Positions 27,673 to 36,130 of a stretch of DNA of 64,000 bases are shown one piece after another. The notes below the pieces were generated by a model. That model was not told the DNA's origin. It did not search any database and was given only the letters and a program-made list of their open reading frames with translations. Location: contig NZ_CP133656.1 of the NCBI RefSeq assembly GCF_036885195.1, positions 1 through 64,000 of the forward strand, read 5' to 3'. The position numbers were made by a program, and so were the translations under genes. Numbering within the stretch: the first letter of the stretch is position 1; the number at the start of each line of letters is the position of its first letter. The DNA comes from Pectobacterium cacticida. GTDB taxonomy: Bacteria; Pseudomonadota; Gammaproteobacteria; Enterobacterales; Enterobacteriaceae.

Positions 27673-28815
27673 TCAGCTTTGCGAGACTTTACGTGGCATA
27701 TAGCTGTTTGCCACCACTTCTCCCGCCTGGCTCACGGCATGCAGCGGCGTAGGTTGCTGCGCCAGGTCGAGGTGCGGGAACAGTAATTCCCCTACGCGAT
27801 AGGCTTCTTCCAGATGCGGATACCCAGACAGGATGAAAGTATCAATTCCGAGATCCGCGTATTCCTGAATACGTTCGGCGACCGTCGGGCCGTCGCCGAC
27901 CAGCGCGGTGCCAGCGCCGCCGCGTACCAGACCGATGCCGGCCCACAGGTTCGGGCTAATCTCCAGATTGTCCTTTTTACCGCCGTGAAGTTCTGCCATA
28001 CGGCGTTGGCCCACCGAATCGAAACGCGCCAGCGCCGCCTGCGCATCGGCAATGGTTTGGTCATCCAGATGGGATATCAATCGCTCGGCCGCTTGCCAGG
28101 CTTCCTCTGTGGTTTCCCGCACGATAACGTGCAGGCGAATGCCGAAGCGGACTTCGCGTCCCTGTGCCGCCGCTTTGGCACGGACTTCCGCCAGCTTGGC
28201 TTTAACCTGCTCAGGCGGTTCGCCCCATGTGAGATAAAGATCGACCTGCTCTGTCGCCAGGTTCTGCGCCGCCTCAGACGACCCACCAAAATAGAGTGGC
28301 GGACGCGGCTGCTGCACGGGCGGAAACAGCAATTTGGCCGCTTTTACCTGAATATGCTTACCGTTGAAATCGACGGTATCGCCTTCCAGCAGTCTGCGCC
28401 AGATATGGGTGAACTCCGCTGAGGCTTCATAGCGTTCCTCATGGCTGAGGAACAGCCCTTCCGCAGCCAACTCTTCAGGGTCGCCGCCGGTCACCAGATT
28501 AAACAGCGCCCGACCGTTCGACAGCCTGTCCAGCGTAGCGGCCTGACGGGCGGCGATGGTGGGGGATATCACGCCGGGGCGTAGAGCGACAAGAAATTTT
28601 AGCCGCTGCGTTACAGGAATAAGCGATGCGGCGACCAGCCAGGAGTCTTCGCAGGAACGGCCTGTAGGTATCAGTACGCCGCCAAATCCCTGCCGTTCCG
28701 CCGCTTGCGCCACCTGTTGCAGATAGTGGTAATCAACATGACGCGCCCCTTCGCTGCTGCCGAGATAGCGTCCGTCTCCGTGAGTAGGCAAAAACCAAAA
28801 TACGTTAAGGCTCAT
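27673..28815 (-). CDS. ssuD: FMNH2-dependent alkanesulfonate monooxygenase
   Basis: Releases sulfite from C1-C10 alkanesulfonates with reduced flavin and oxygen. The 380-residue bacterial-luciferase-family protein starts MSLNVFWFLPTHGDGRYLGS and has FLVALRPGVISPTIAARQAATLDRLSNGRALFNLVTGGDP and ILSGYPHLEEAYRVGELLFPHL, characteristic of SsuD. AAGGAG precedes the ATG. The usual flavin reductase gene ssuE is not in this cluster. Confidence 0.97.
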   Translation of the reverse strand: MSLNVFWFLPTHGDGRYLGSSEGARHVDYHYLQQVAQAAERQGFGGVLIPTGRSCEDSWLVAASLIPVTQRLKFLVALRPGVISPTIAARQAATLDRLSNGRALFNLVTGGDPEELAAEGLFLSHEERYEASAEFTHIWRRLLEGDTVDFNGKHIQVKAAKLLFPPVQQPRPPLYFGGSSEAAQNLATEQVDLYLTWGEPPEQVKAKLAEVRAKAAAQGREVRFGIRLHVIVRETTEEAWQAAERLISHLDDQTIADAQAALARFDSVGQRRMAELHGGKKDNLEISPNLWAGIGLVRGGAGTALVGDGPTVAERIQEYADLGIDTFILSGYPHLEEAYRVGELLFPHLDLAQQPTPLHAVSQAGEVVANSYMPRKVSQS

Positions 28816-28871
28816 GGTGTTAACTCCTTGAATAGCGCTGTTCGGGATGAAAAAGGTTTAGGATGAGTGCG

Positions 28872-29894
28872 TTAAGGCGTTTGAGGATGCCAAACGCGCT
28901 CTGCGATATTGACCTTCACCGGCACGAGCCGATTTTCATAAAACAGGTCGGCCGTGGATTGCTGTGCCTTGATCGTGGCGGCATCCAGCGGTTCTATGGT
29001 GGTCGGCGGGCGATGGTCGAGCGCCGTTTCAATCACTTTCTCCGGCAGCCCTACCGCATTGGCCAACAGTGTGATGCTCTGCGCGCGGTCGCCGATCGTT
29101 AGGGCATCCGCTCGCGTTAGATCGTCCAGTACCTGGCGGATAAAGGTACCGTGTGCTTCAACATAGGGACGGCCTGCCAGATAGAAAGAACCGGTTTTTT
29201 GCAAGCCGCTACTATCAACCAGCACGCGCACGCCACCTTCCAGTAACGCGGCGGAATAGTAGGGATCCCAGATGGCCCATGCATCGACGTTACCTTGCTG
29301 GAAAGCCGCGCGCGCATCGGCAGGAGTCAGGTAGGTCGGTTTAATATCGGTGAATTTCAGGCCGTCGCGTTGCAGTGCTCGCAATAGCGTATTATGCGCG
29401 CTGGAGCCCTTCTGGAACGCGACCTTACGACCTTTCAGGTCGGCAACGGTTTTCACCTGGCTGCCTTCTGGCACCAAAATTACTTCGGCCTGCGGCTTAG
29501 GCGGTTCCATACCGACATACAGCAGATCGGCTCCGGCGGCCTGCGCAAAAATAGGCGGGATATCGCCAGTACCGCCCAGATCGATACTGCCAACATTTAG
29601 CGCTTCCAGCATCTGTGGCCCAGCGGGGAACTCAACCCAACTGATTTTGGTGTTAGGGAAGCGTTTTTCCAGTAGCTGGTGCGATTTCGCCAGCACCAGA
29701 CTGACCGAACCTTTCTGATAGCCAATGCGCAGTTGCGAGGGGATGTTATCTTGCGCATAAGCGGTCGACATAAACAGAATGGCGCTGGCTGCCAATACTG
29801 TTGAAAGTTGATGTAACCACATTGCCAGCCTTTTCCACCGCACTGAACTTTTCCCGCGCTGTTCCATGATCGATCGCTTCGTGATTAACGACAT
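28872..29894 (-). CDS. ssuA: Aliphatic sulfonate-binding periplasmic protein
   Basis: Periplasmic receptor of the SsuABC importer. The 340-residue precursor has an unusually long, basic N-terminus before the hydrophobic segment MWLHQLSTVLAASAILFMSTAYA (cleavage likely after AYA). The mature part shows IGYQKGSVSLVLAKSHQLLEKRF and the motif YLTPADARAAFQQGNVDAWAIWDPYYSAA. Three in-frame ATGs (29894, 29867, about 29822) make the true start uncertain. It is first in ssuADCB. Confidence 0.92.
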   Translation of the reverse strand: MSLITKRSIMEQRGKSSVRWKRLAMWLHQLSTVLAASAILFMSTAYAQDNIPSQLRIGYQKGSVSLVLAKSHQLLEKRFPNTKISWVEFPAGPQMLEALNVGSIDLGGTGDIPPIFAQAAGADLLYVGMEPPKPQAEVILVPEGSQVKTVADLKGRKVAFQKGSSAHNTLLRALQRDGLKFTDIKPTYLTPADARAAFQQGNVDAWAIWDPYYSAALLEGGVRVLVDSSGLQKTGSFYLAGRPYVEAHGTFIRQVLDDLTRADALTIGDRAQSITLLANAVGLPEKVIETALDHRPPTTIEPLDAATIKAQQSTADLFYENRLVPVKVNIAERVWHPQTP

Positions 29895-30206
29895 ACTTAC
29901 GCGCGCTCCCTTATAACTAAAATTTAAAAAACATTCAGGAAATGCAACATTGAGAGATAAACATTACAGGGGGGTGGCTGACTTTTTAAATATCAATTTG
30001 TCGTTTTTATAGCCAAAAAGAGGAAATGGCCGAGATCGGGCCAACGCGGTAGTGAAGAACAGCGATAATCAATCGTTTCCTTCGTTTATGTTATGGTTAG
30101 TCGACAAAGCACAGCGCGACAAAGGTGAAGATGCGAATCATGTTGATGCCCGCGGTGTTTTCTGTATGGTCAGCTACAGTATCCATTCAATGAGTTTTAG
30201 GTACTT
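29895..30206. other. Divergent promoter gap between ssuA and a LysR gene
   Basis: 312 bp without a convincing gene. It must hold the ssuADCB promoter, expected to need Cbl/CysB under sulfate starvation, and the promoter of the plus-strand LysR gene. I could not pick a binding site with confidence. Confidence 0.4.
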
Positions 30207-31109
30207 ATGGATTTACTATCACGCTTCTCCCGTTATTTCCTTACCGTCGCCAGGACGGGAAACCTGCGTAAAGCCAGTGAGATCCTCTGCGTTTCAACGC
30301 CAGCCATTCACCGACAGATTCAATTGGGCGAACAACACTATGGCGTTTTACTCTTCGACCGCCTTTCATCGGGAATGCGGTTGACGACAGCGGGTGAGCT
30401 TTTATATACGACGCTACAGAAATGGGAAAAGGAAAGCCTTATCACGCAGGAGTACTTTGACGAGTTCAGGGGCATGAAGCGCGGCCATGTGGTTATTGGT
30501 ATCATCAAGGCTCTGAGTTCGGGACTCGTCATTGATACTATTCAGGAAATAACGAAGACTTATCCTTGGATCACGTTTGATGTCCAGATCCACGATAGCC
30601 ACATTGTGGGAGAGAAAACGGCAAAAGCCGATCTGGATATGGGGATTCTTATCGATCCCCTTGAAAGTCTTGGGCTAGAGGTGACCGCATTTACCCAGAT
30701 GCCCGTAGGGTTTGTCACCCATCCAGAGAATCCGCTATCAACGCTGGAGTCGATATCGATAGGCCAGGCTCTTGAGTATCGCAATATTATTCCCGCCAGC
30801 CCGCTTATCGTGCATGACAGGGTTATGCAACTTTACCGCAGGCACCACTTCAAGCCCGAAGTCAGCGTGCAGTGTAATGATACACAAATGATAAAAAGCA
30901 TGGTGAAGGCTAAATATGGCCTCTCCATACTCTCTAAGATCGACGTCCTCAACGAACTGAAGGATGGCTCGCTGTGTTTTATCCCGCTAAAGGACAGAAC
31001 GATACGCCCGCTGACCATCGGGCTTTGTGTGGCGGCGAAAATGCAGCTTTCCCAAGCGGCGCAACTGGTTCTGAAGATTTTGGGGGAGCATATTGAAAAT
31101 CTTAAATAA
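30207..31109 (+). CDS. LysR-family regulator next to the arylsulfotransferase/nucleoside cluster
   Basis: A 300-residue LTTR with N-terminal helix-turn-helix (FLTVARTGNLRKASEILCVSTPAIHRQIQLGEQHYGVLLF) and an effector domain. It differs from Cbl/CysB, so it is not the expected sulfonate regulator. It is convergent with the 31.2-37.1 kb cluster and divergent from ssuA. Which of the two it controls is open; I favour the former, since ssu is normally controlled by Cbl. Confidence 0.87.
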   Translation: MDLLSRFSRYFLTVARTGNLRKASEILCVSTPAIHRQIQLGEQHYGVLLFDRLSSGMRLTTAGELLYTTLQKWEKESLITQEYFDEFRGMKRGHVVIGIIKALSSGLVIDTIQEITKTYPWITFDVQIHDSHIVGEKTAKADLDMGILIDPLESLGLEVTAFTQMPVGFVTHPENPLSTLESISIGQALEYRNIIPASPLIVHDRVMQLYRRHHFKPEVSVQCNDTQMIKSMVKAKYGLSILSKIDVLNELKDGSLCFIPLKDRTIRPLTIGLCVAAKMQLSQAAQLVLKILGEHIENLK

Positions 31110-31120
31110 TATTTTATCTT

Positions 31121-31150
31121 GCGTAGAGAGACGTTGCCGCCGCTCTACGC
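31121..31150. terminator. Stem-loop between convergent genes
   Basis: GCGTAGAG/CTCTACGC stem with a 14-base loop, 12 bp after the LysR stop. There is no T-run on either side, so it is a weak terminator candidate for the two convergent transcripts. Confidence 0.4.
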
Positions 31151-31188
31151 GAGCAGCGCTAGACTTCTTCAGCCTGAATCGACCAAGC

Positions 31189-32418
31189 TTATCCTGGAAG
31201 CCATGAATCCGGTACGGCCTGTGCCCGGTAGACCATGGGATTAGTCATGAGCTTATCCTCAAAGGGAAAGACGCCGGGGAAGGGATTGATGTATTCCCAG
31301 ACAATCTCTCCAGACATTGTCACCTGAAAGATTCTTCCATTCATGCCCTCATTGATTAAGGTATTGCCATTCGGGAGGCGTTGGACGCTGCCGACAAAAG
31401 AGGTAAAGAACGTCCAGACAGGCAGCCCGGAATCCTCAGCAGTGTACTGCCAGACGATGTCATGCGTGATGGGATCGATTTCGAGTACGCGTGACCCAGC
31501 GTAGACGCCAAGCGGCACGGGGGGATAACCACCGCCGCCTTGATCGTCAAGCATCAGAATATGTCCTGCTCCCGGCAAACCCTCAGGGATCATGTGGGCG
31601 TGGTGCTGACCGGCAAGCTGATCCACTTTACGCGGGAGATGACGAGTAACCAGTCGGCGGTCCGCGTTGCTGTAAGGCTGGTCCTGGTAGGGGCCGATGC
31701 GCCAGACAACCTTGCCGGATTGTTTATCAATAATAATGATGAAATTGCCCTTGCGGGAATCCAAAATGATATTGTCCGGGTGGAACGCAGTGTGTCCTGC
31801 CCTATACCATTTATTTTCACCCAGGGTCTGCATATGGTTGATTTCGAGATAACCCCAGCTATCGCGATCGTTGTTGCTGAGAAGATGTTTAAGGTAAGAA
31901 ACGCCTTCTGGCGAAAAACCGAATTCGTGAAAATGATCGCGAGCCATCCAAGACCAAACAATCTTCCCATCGGGTGATACTTCATAAATACCCTGATCGC
32001 CGATTTCTGAATCACAAAGATCTTTAACGATCACCGGCTCGGTAACCAATAAAAGCGTATTGCCATTAGCGAGGCGTTGCCAATCATGATTCTGCCGTGC
32101 GGCGCCCAATGGCGCCTCTTCGCCCCATTCCCAGACGCAATCGCCGTCCCAGTTGAATTCGCCTACCGTAATATTGTTGAAAATACCCGGCCCTTCATTT
32201 GGGTCCATTTTTTTCTGCAGAAGTACATGGCCTTTCTTTCCATTAATAAGATTGGGGTCAATAATATTGCCAGGCAAACCAAGATAGTTCCAGCGATGAC
32301 GCTCTTGTCCGTCGAACCCCACCAGATGCGTGTTTCCATCCAGTGAGCTGAAGTTAATATTTGTTGGGAAGGCTTTCTCTTTATCAACATAAACAAGGCC
32401 AGTCTGAAAACTTCTCAT
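31189..32418 (-). CDS. Arylsulfotransferase (ASST)-like beta-propeller protein
   Basis: A 409-residue protein built of propeller-type repeats (for example DGKIVWSW, SGKVVWRI, HDIVWQYTAE, SGEIVWEYINPF and repeated NGNTLL/NGNTLI turns) with the histidine-rich strand GQHHAHMIPEGLPGAGHILMLDDQGGG. This pattern fits the arylsulfate sulfotransferase family, which moves sulfate between phenolic compounds. Classic AssT is periplasmic and near 600 residues; this one is shorter and has no signal peptide. A different activity is possible. It lies downstream of the ABC importer and nucleoside genes on the same strand, separated from the binding-protein gene by a palindromic repeat. Confidence 0.75.
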   Translation of the reverse strand: MRSFQTGLVYVDKEKAFPTNINFSSLDGNTHLVGFDGQERHRWNYLGLPGNIIDPNLINGKKGHVLLQKKMDPNEGPGIFNNITVGEFNWDGDCVWEWGEEAPLGAARQNHDWQRLANGNTLLLVTEPVIVKDLCDSEIGDQGIYEVSPDGKIVWSWMARDHFHEFGFSPEGVSYLKHLLSNNDRDSWGYLEINHMQTLGENKWYRAGHTAFHPDNIILDSRKGNFIIIIDKQSGKVVWRIGPYQDQPYSNADRRLVTRHLPRKVDQLAGQHHAHMIPEGLPGAGHILMLDDQGGGGYPPVPLGVYAGSRVLEIDPITHDIVWQYTAEDSGLPVWTFFTSFVGSVQRLPNGNTLINEGMNGRIFQVTMSGEIVWEYINPFPGVFPFEDKLMTNPMVYRAQAVPDSWLPG

Positions 32419-32445
32419 GAATTAGTCGTCCTGTAATATATTATT

Positions 32446-32507
32446 TAGAGCCTATCTAAGTAGGCGTTATTGGCAAGTAAAATAGCCCTAATAGGATAGG
32501 TTCTTAG
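32446..32507. repeat. Short palindromic repeat element (about 62 bp)
   Basis: The ends TAGAGCCTATC and GATAGGTTCTTA form an imperfect inverted repeat, 10 bp with one mismatch. Inside, TTGGCAAGTAAAATAGCCC resembles the arm of a dispersed enterobacterial intergenic repeat that I recall with the same AGAGCCTATCC ends but a longer middle. This would be an internally deleted copy. Its right end overlaps the stop codon of the binding-protein gene. Confidence 0.55.
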
Positions 32508-33442
32508 TGACTATTAAGGTAAGTTGAATCAATATGATCTGCGAAATTAACTTTTTTATCCTGATTATTTATGAGTTGTTTATCTGACATCCATTTCTGC
32601 TCTTTCAACATAATAGGAAGCGCACTGTCGGCAGATTTCACACCATAATGGTAAGCCGGTAACATTTTAACGATATTGTCTGTCGAAACGGCATCCTGAA
32701 GAGCGCTATTGATGTAACGCGCAACCTGATGGGTATCGTTAACTTTAGCGTCGGATTTTTTGAGCGCGGCAATAAGTTTAAACGTTTCGTCCTGATGTTC
32801 TTTGAGATAATTCGACGTGGATACGAGTAGGAATTGATTTACCTGATCCAACATTGGGACTTCAGCATAATCTTCACCGAGCATTAGCTGAGTCTGATTA
32901 TAGAAAGTATCAAACATCAAGGCCGCATCAATATCCTCTCTAATAAGCGCCAGCGGCATATCTGAAGGTGCCACATTGACGTAAGTGACTTTGGTATTTC
33001 CCATTACTTGTTCAAATATATACTGCATCTGAGTACCAATAGTGAGGCCGACCTTTTTCCCATTTAGTCCGGCAATATCATTGGCGCCAGATTTCTTATT
33101 GATGATGATTTTATTGCCGTTATACGTTGCCAGTGAGGCTAAAATGACGAGATCTTGCCCTCGCGCCAGCGCTGTCGCCGCGGAGAATTCAGAGACGATG
33201 GCGTAGCCAGCACCCTGGCCAATCAGCGCCTCAAGCGCTTCTCTCCCTGAAGTGAACGACACCGGCGTCACCGCGACGCCGCTTTCTTTCCAGAGATTAT
33301 CCTCGGTAGCAATCGCTACCTGTGGCGCGGATGGACCGGGCGTCCATGCTAGCTTCACCGGTTCATCGGCGAACGCGGAGTTAAAGCCAAAGCTGCATAA
33401 AATTATGGTGATGGCTTTGAAGTACATACTGATCTTTTTCAT
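32504..33442 (-). CDS. Periplasmic binding protein, taurine/nitrate/THI5 (NMT1-like) type
   Basis: A 312-residue SBP with signal peptide MKKISMYFKAITIILCSFGFNSAFA. The NMT1-like fold is visible in VKLAWTPGPSAPQVAIATEDNLWKESGVAVTPVSFTSGREALEALIGQGAGYAIVSEFSAATALARGQDLVILASL and GKKVGLTIGTQMQYIFEQ. Relatives bind taurine, sulfonates, nitrate, riboflavin or pyrimidine precursors. The associated nucleoside hydrolase and adenine-deaminase-type genes point to a base- or nucleoside-like ligand; the arylsulfotransferase-like gene points to a sulfated one. Ligand unresolved. Confidence 0.87.
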   Translation of the reverse strand: MKKISMYFKAITIILCSFGFNSAFADEPVKLAWTPGPSAPQVAIATEDNLWKESGVAVTPVSFTSGREALEALIGQGAGYAIVSEFSAATALARGQDLVILASLATYNGNKIIINKKSGANDIAGLNGKKVGLTIGTQMQYIFEQVMGNTKVTYVNVAPSDMPLALIREDIDAALMFDTFYNQTQLMLGEDYAEVPMLDQVNQFLLVSTSNYLKEHQDETFKLIAALKKSDAKVNDTHQVARYINSALQDAVSTDNIVKMLPAYHYGVKSADSALPIMLKEQKWMSDKQLINNQDKKVNFADHIDSTYLNSH

Positions 33443-33469
33443 AAAATTTTCATTCCTGAGCGTTATGTA

Positions 33470-34246
33470 TTAAAGATGAACGAGCGTTTCGAGTATTTTG
33501 TTACGTATCTTCATTAATTCCAGCGTCGCGTCGTTGGTGTTTTGCGCTTTAATTGCGCCAATATTGATATCTTTAACGATTCTTCCCGGCGTGCTTTGCA
33601 TGACGCAGATTCTGTCAGCAAGAAAGATGGCTTCATCAATGTCATGCGTAACGAAAATGATGGTGATTTTGTATTTCTGATATATAGCCATTAATAACTG
33701 GTGCATTGCGCTACGGGTAATGGCATCAAGAGCGGCAAAAGGCTCATCCATCAGCAGCACGCTCGGAGAATTAACAAAGGTTCTGGCGATCGCCACCCTC
33801 TGACGCATCCCTCCCGAAAGTTGATGGGGATATAACTTCTCCTTGCCCGCCAACCCGACATCTTTAAGGATCTGATAGGCACGATTGATCTTTTGCTCCT
33901 TGCTGATACGCAGTCTCTTCATGGCAAACATCACATTGCCAAGCGCGTTGAACCAGGGGAATAACGCATACTGCTGGAAAACAACGCCGACGTCAGGTGA
34001 CGGCGCCTTCATTTCATTACCGTTGACTAAGACGCGTCCCTCCGATGGCGGCTGGAAGCCTGCAATCATATTCAGGAGGGTGGATTTTCCACACCCTGAG
34101 GGGCCGACCAGTGCAGTAAAAGAGCCCTCGCCGATTGTCAGATTGGTGTGCTGTAATGCCAGGAAAGAACCTGATTTATTCGTGAATCTCATTTCAGCCT
34201 GGTCGATATTGATAATATCTTGCAGATTACGACTCTTCTCTCGCAT
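33470..34246 (-). CDS. ABC transporter ATPase, TauB/SsuB type
   Basis: A 258-residue ATPase: Walker A GPSGCGKSTLLNMIAGF, Q-loop VVFQQYALFPW, signature LSGGMRQRVAIARTF, Walker B VLLMDEPFAALD and switch histidine FVTHDIDEAIFL. Its start overlaps the permease stop by one base (TGATG), so the two are translated together. It energises the importer for the binding protein encoded just downstream. Confidence 0.92.
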   Translation of the reverse strand: MREKSRNLQDIINIDQAEMRFTNKSGSFLALQHTNLTIGEGSFTALVGPSGCGKSTLLNMIAGFQPPSEGRVLVNGNEMKAPSPDVGVVFQQYALFPWFNALGNVMFAMKRLRISKEQKINRAYQILKDVGLAGKEKLYPHQLSGGMRQRVAIARTFVNSPSVLLMDEPFAALDAITRSAMHQLLMAIYQKYKITIIFVTHDIDEAIFLADRICVMQSTPGRIVKDINIGAIKAQNTNDATLELMKIRNKILETLVHL

Positions 34247-35016
34247 CAGATTGATTCCCAGTGAATGATCTTACGACCGATATAAACAAACGCGGCATCC
34301 AGCAGAGCGCCCAGTACGCCTAGCTCAATCAAGCTTACAAACATCCTGTCAACGCGGATGTATTGGCGCGATTCTTGTAATCTGTAGCCGATGCCGCCTG
34401 TGGCTCCGGTTAACTCAGCCGCAACAAGACTGAGAAAGGCAACCGCCGCCGCAATACGAAAACCGGCCATAATATGCGGCGCCGCCGCGGGTACAACGAC
34501 CTGAAGATATTCAGTCAGCCTGCTGACGCCGAATGTTCGAGATGCCTTGATATACACATCCGGTACTAGCACCATGCCATGGTGAGTGTTGAGCCATACG
34601 GCTAAAAACACGGTATATCCGATGACGAAGGATTTTGATGCTTCACCAATGCCAAACCACACAATTGCGATAGGGACCAGTGCAATAGCAGGAATAGGAC
34701 GCAGAATTGAAAGTAATGGATTAAGCAATAAATTAGCGATACGAATACGGGAGGTTAGCAGGCCAACGATCAGACCCAGCAATGCGCCGGGAATAAAACC
34801 GCTAACGACTCGCATCAGTGAAATGGAAAGATCGCTGAGCATTACCCCACTTTCCGCCATGACTAAAAATGCTTTGAAGGTTGCCAGCGGTGATGGCAGA
34901 AAAATGGGATTGAAGATCCCCAGTAGATAAACAACCTGCCATAGACCGGTAGCGATCAGAATAGATATAAGGACAGATAAAGCGTTAGGTCGGTGCGTAT
35001 TTTGATTATTGCTCAT
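34246..35016 (-). CDS. ABC transporter permease, TauC/SsuC type
   Basis: A 256-residue membrane permease with about six helices. The coupling region is VYIKASRTFGVSRLTEYLQVVVPAAAPHIMAGFRIA, and SILRPIPAIALVPIAIVWFGIGEASKSFVIGY is a typical SsuC/TauC transmembrane motif. It is the first of the three importer genes on the minus strand. Confidence 0.92.
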   Translation of the reverse strand: MSNNQNTHRPNALSVLISILIATGLWQVVYLLGIFNPIFLPSPLATFKAFLVMAESGVMLSDLSISLMRVVSGFIPGALLGLIVGLLTSRIRIANLLLNPLLSILRPIPAIALVPIAIVWFGIGEASKSFVIGYTVFLAVWLNTHHGMVLVPDVYIKASRTFGVSRLTEYLQVVVPAAAPHIMAGFRIAAAVAFLSLVAAELTGATGGIGYRLQESRQYIRVDRMFVSLIELGVLGALLDAAFVYIGRKIIHWESI

Positions 35017-35113
35017 ATCTCACTTCTCATTCTCACATGAGCCTACCAGAGGGTGGCTCTTTTCACGTATCAGGCGCAGGGCGGGTTTTCAGATGAACGT
35101 TAAAATTGAAGGC

Positions 35114-36034
35114 TTAGTGACCCATATTCCTGACCGAGGTAAAAAACCATTCATTGAAATTTACTTTTGCTACTTCTGTACAAACACTGACGCTTGCGGA
35201 TAGGGCGTTAAGCGATCGGATATCGATGACAGTTGCACCCGCTGCCGGGCCACTCAGTGCAACGTCAACGTGATAATTGCTGACAATAAAGCTATGTGGT
35301 TTTACGACATAATAGAGTGCGCAGAGATCATGTATCGGCATACCATTGATGACCGATCCGGATCGTGTGTTATACCCGGCGAGTAACCGATAAATTAAGT
35401 CGCCCGCAAGCCCTGAATCACGAATTTGGTTTATGGTATCGGCTCTTACAATCGCCTGATTGGTGGTATTTAATCCCACCATAACTTTTCTTACTGGCGC
35501 CTCAATAACCATCTGGGCGGCGTAGGGATCGGCAAACAGGTTAAACTCTACCGCGCTGTTCGTATTTCCTAGCCCAAGACTGCCGCCCATAAAAACTATC
35601 CGCTCAATTTTTTCCAGCAGTGAAGGATATTGTCTGATGAAAAGGGCAATATTGGTCATCGCGGCCAGGCACAATATCGTGACTTTTTCTTCGCTGTTTT
35701 CAAGTGCCTGACGTATAGCTTCAACGGCGCTGCATTTCATATAGCTGGAGGCAGGTGCCGGTAAATTGACACTGCCAAGCCCTGATGTGCCATGGATATG
35801 TTTGCTGTTGCGTGTTTTCCCCAAAATGGGACTTTCACACCCGCAGGCAACGGCTACCTTCACGTTTAAATACTCAGCTATAGCCAGTGCGTTGATCGCC
35901 CCTTGGTGAGCGCTTACATTCCCTGAAACCGTGGTAATTAACCTGACATCCAGGTTTTTATCTGACAGGGCGACCATCAGCGCGATGGCATCGTCGATCC
36001 CTGGGTCGGTATCGATAATCAAAGGCATGCTCAT
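35114..36034 (-). CDS. Nucleoside hydrolase (IU-NH family), copy 3
   Basis: A 306-residue N-ribohydrolase. It has DTDPGIDDA (D8, D10, D14, D15), the VFMGGSLGLGN motif, EFNLFADPYAA, and PIHDLCALYYVVKP with the catalytic-site His-Asp pair. It lies between the adenine-deaminase-type gene and the importer, all on the minus strand. With the deaminase it would convert a purine nucleoside to base plus ribose and then deaminate the base (inference). Confidence 0.9.
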   Translation of the reverse strand: MSMPLIIDTDPGIDDAIALMVALSDKNLDVRLITTVSGNVSAHQGAINALAIAEYLNVKVAVACGCESPILGKTRNSKHIHGTSGLGSVNLPAPASSYMKCSAVEAIRQALENSEEKVTILCLAAMTNIALFIRQYPSLLEKIERIVFMGGSLGLGNTNSAVEFNLFADPYAAQMVIEAPVRKVMVGLNTTNQAIVRADTINQIRDSGLAGDLIYRLLAGYNTRSGSVINGMPIHDLCALYYVVKPHSFIVSNYHVDVALSGPAAGATVIDIRSLNALSASVSVCTEVAKVNFNEWFFTSVRNMGH

Positions 36035-36130
36035 GACTGTTGTACCTGCGGTTTAATTAATAACGATGGCCAGCAATAATGTGATGGTCATTCAGCAAAC
36101 ATGAGTAATTTATGATTTTGGCTGCATTGC

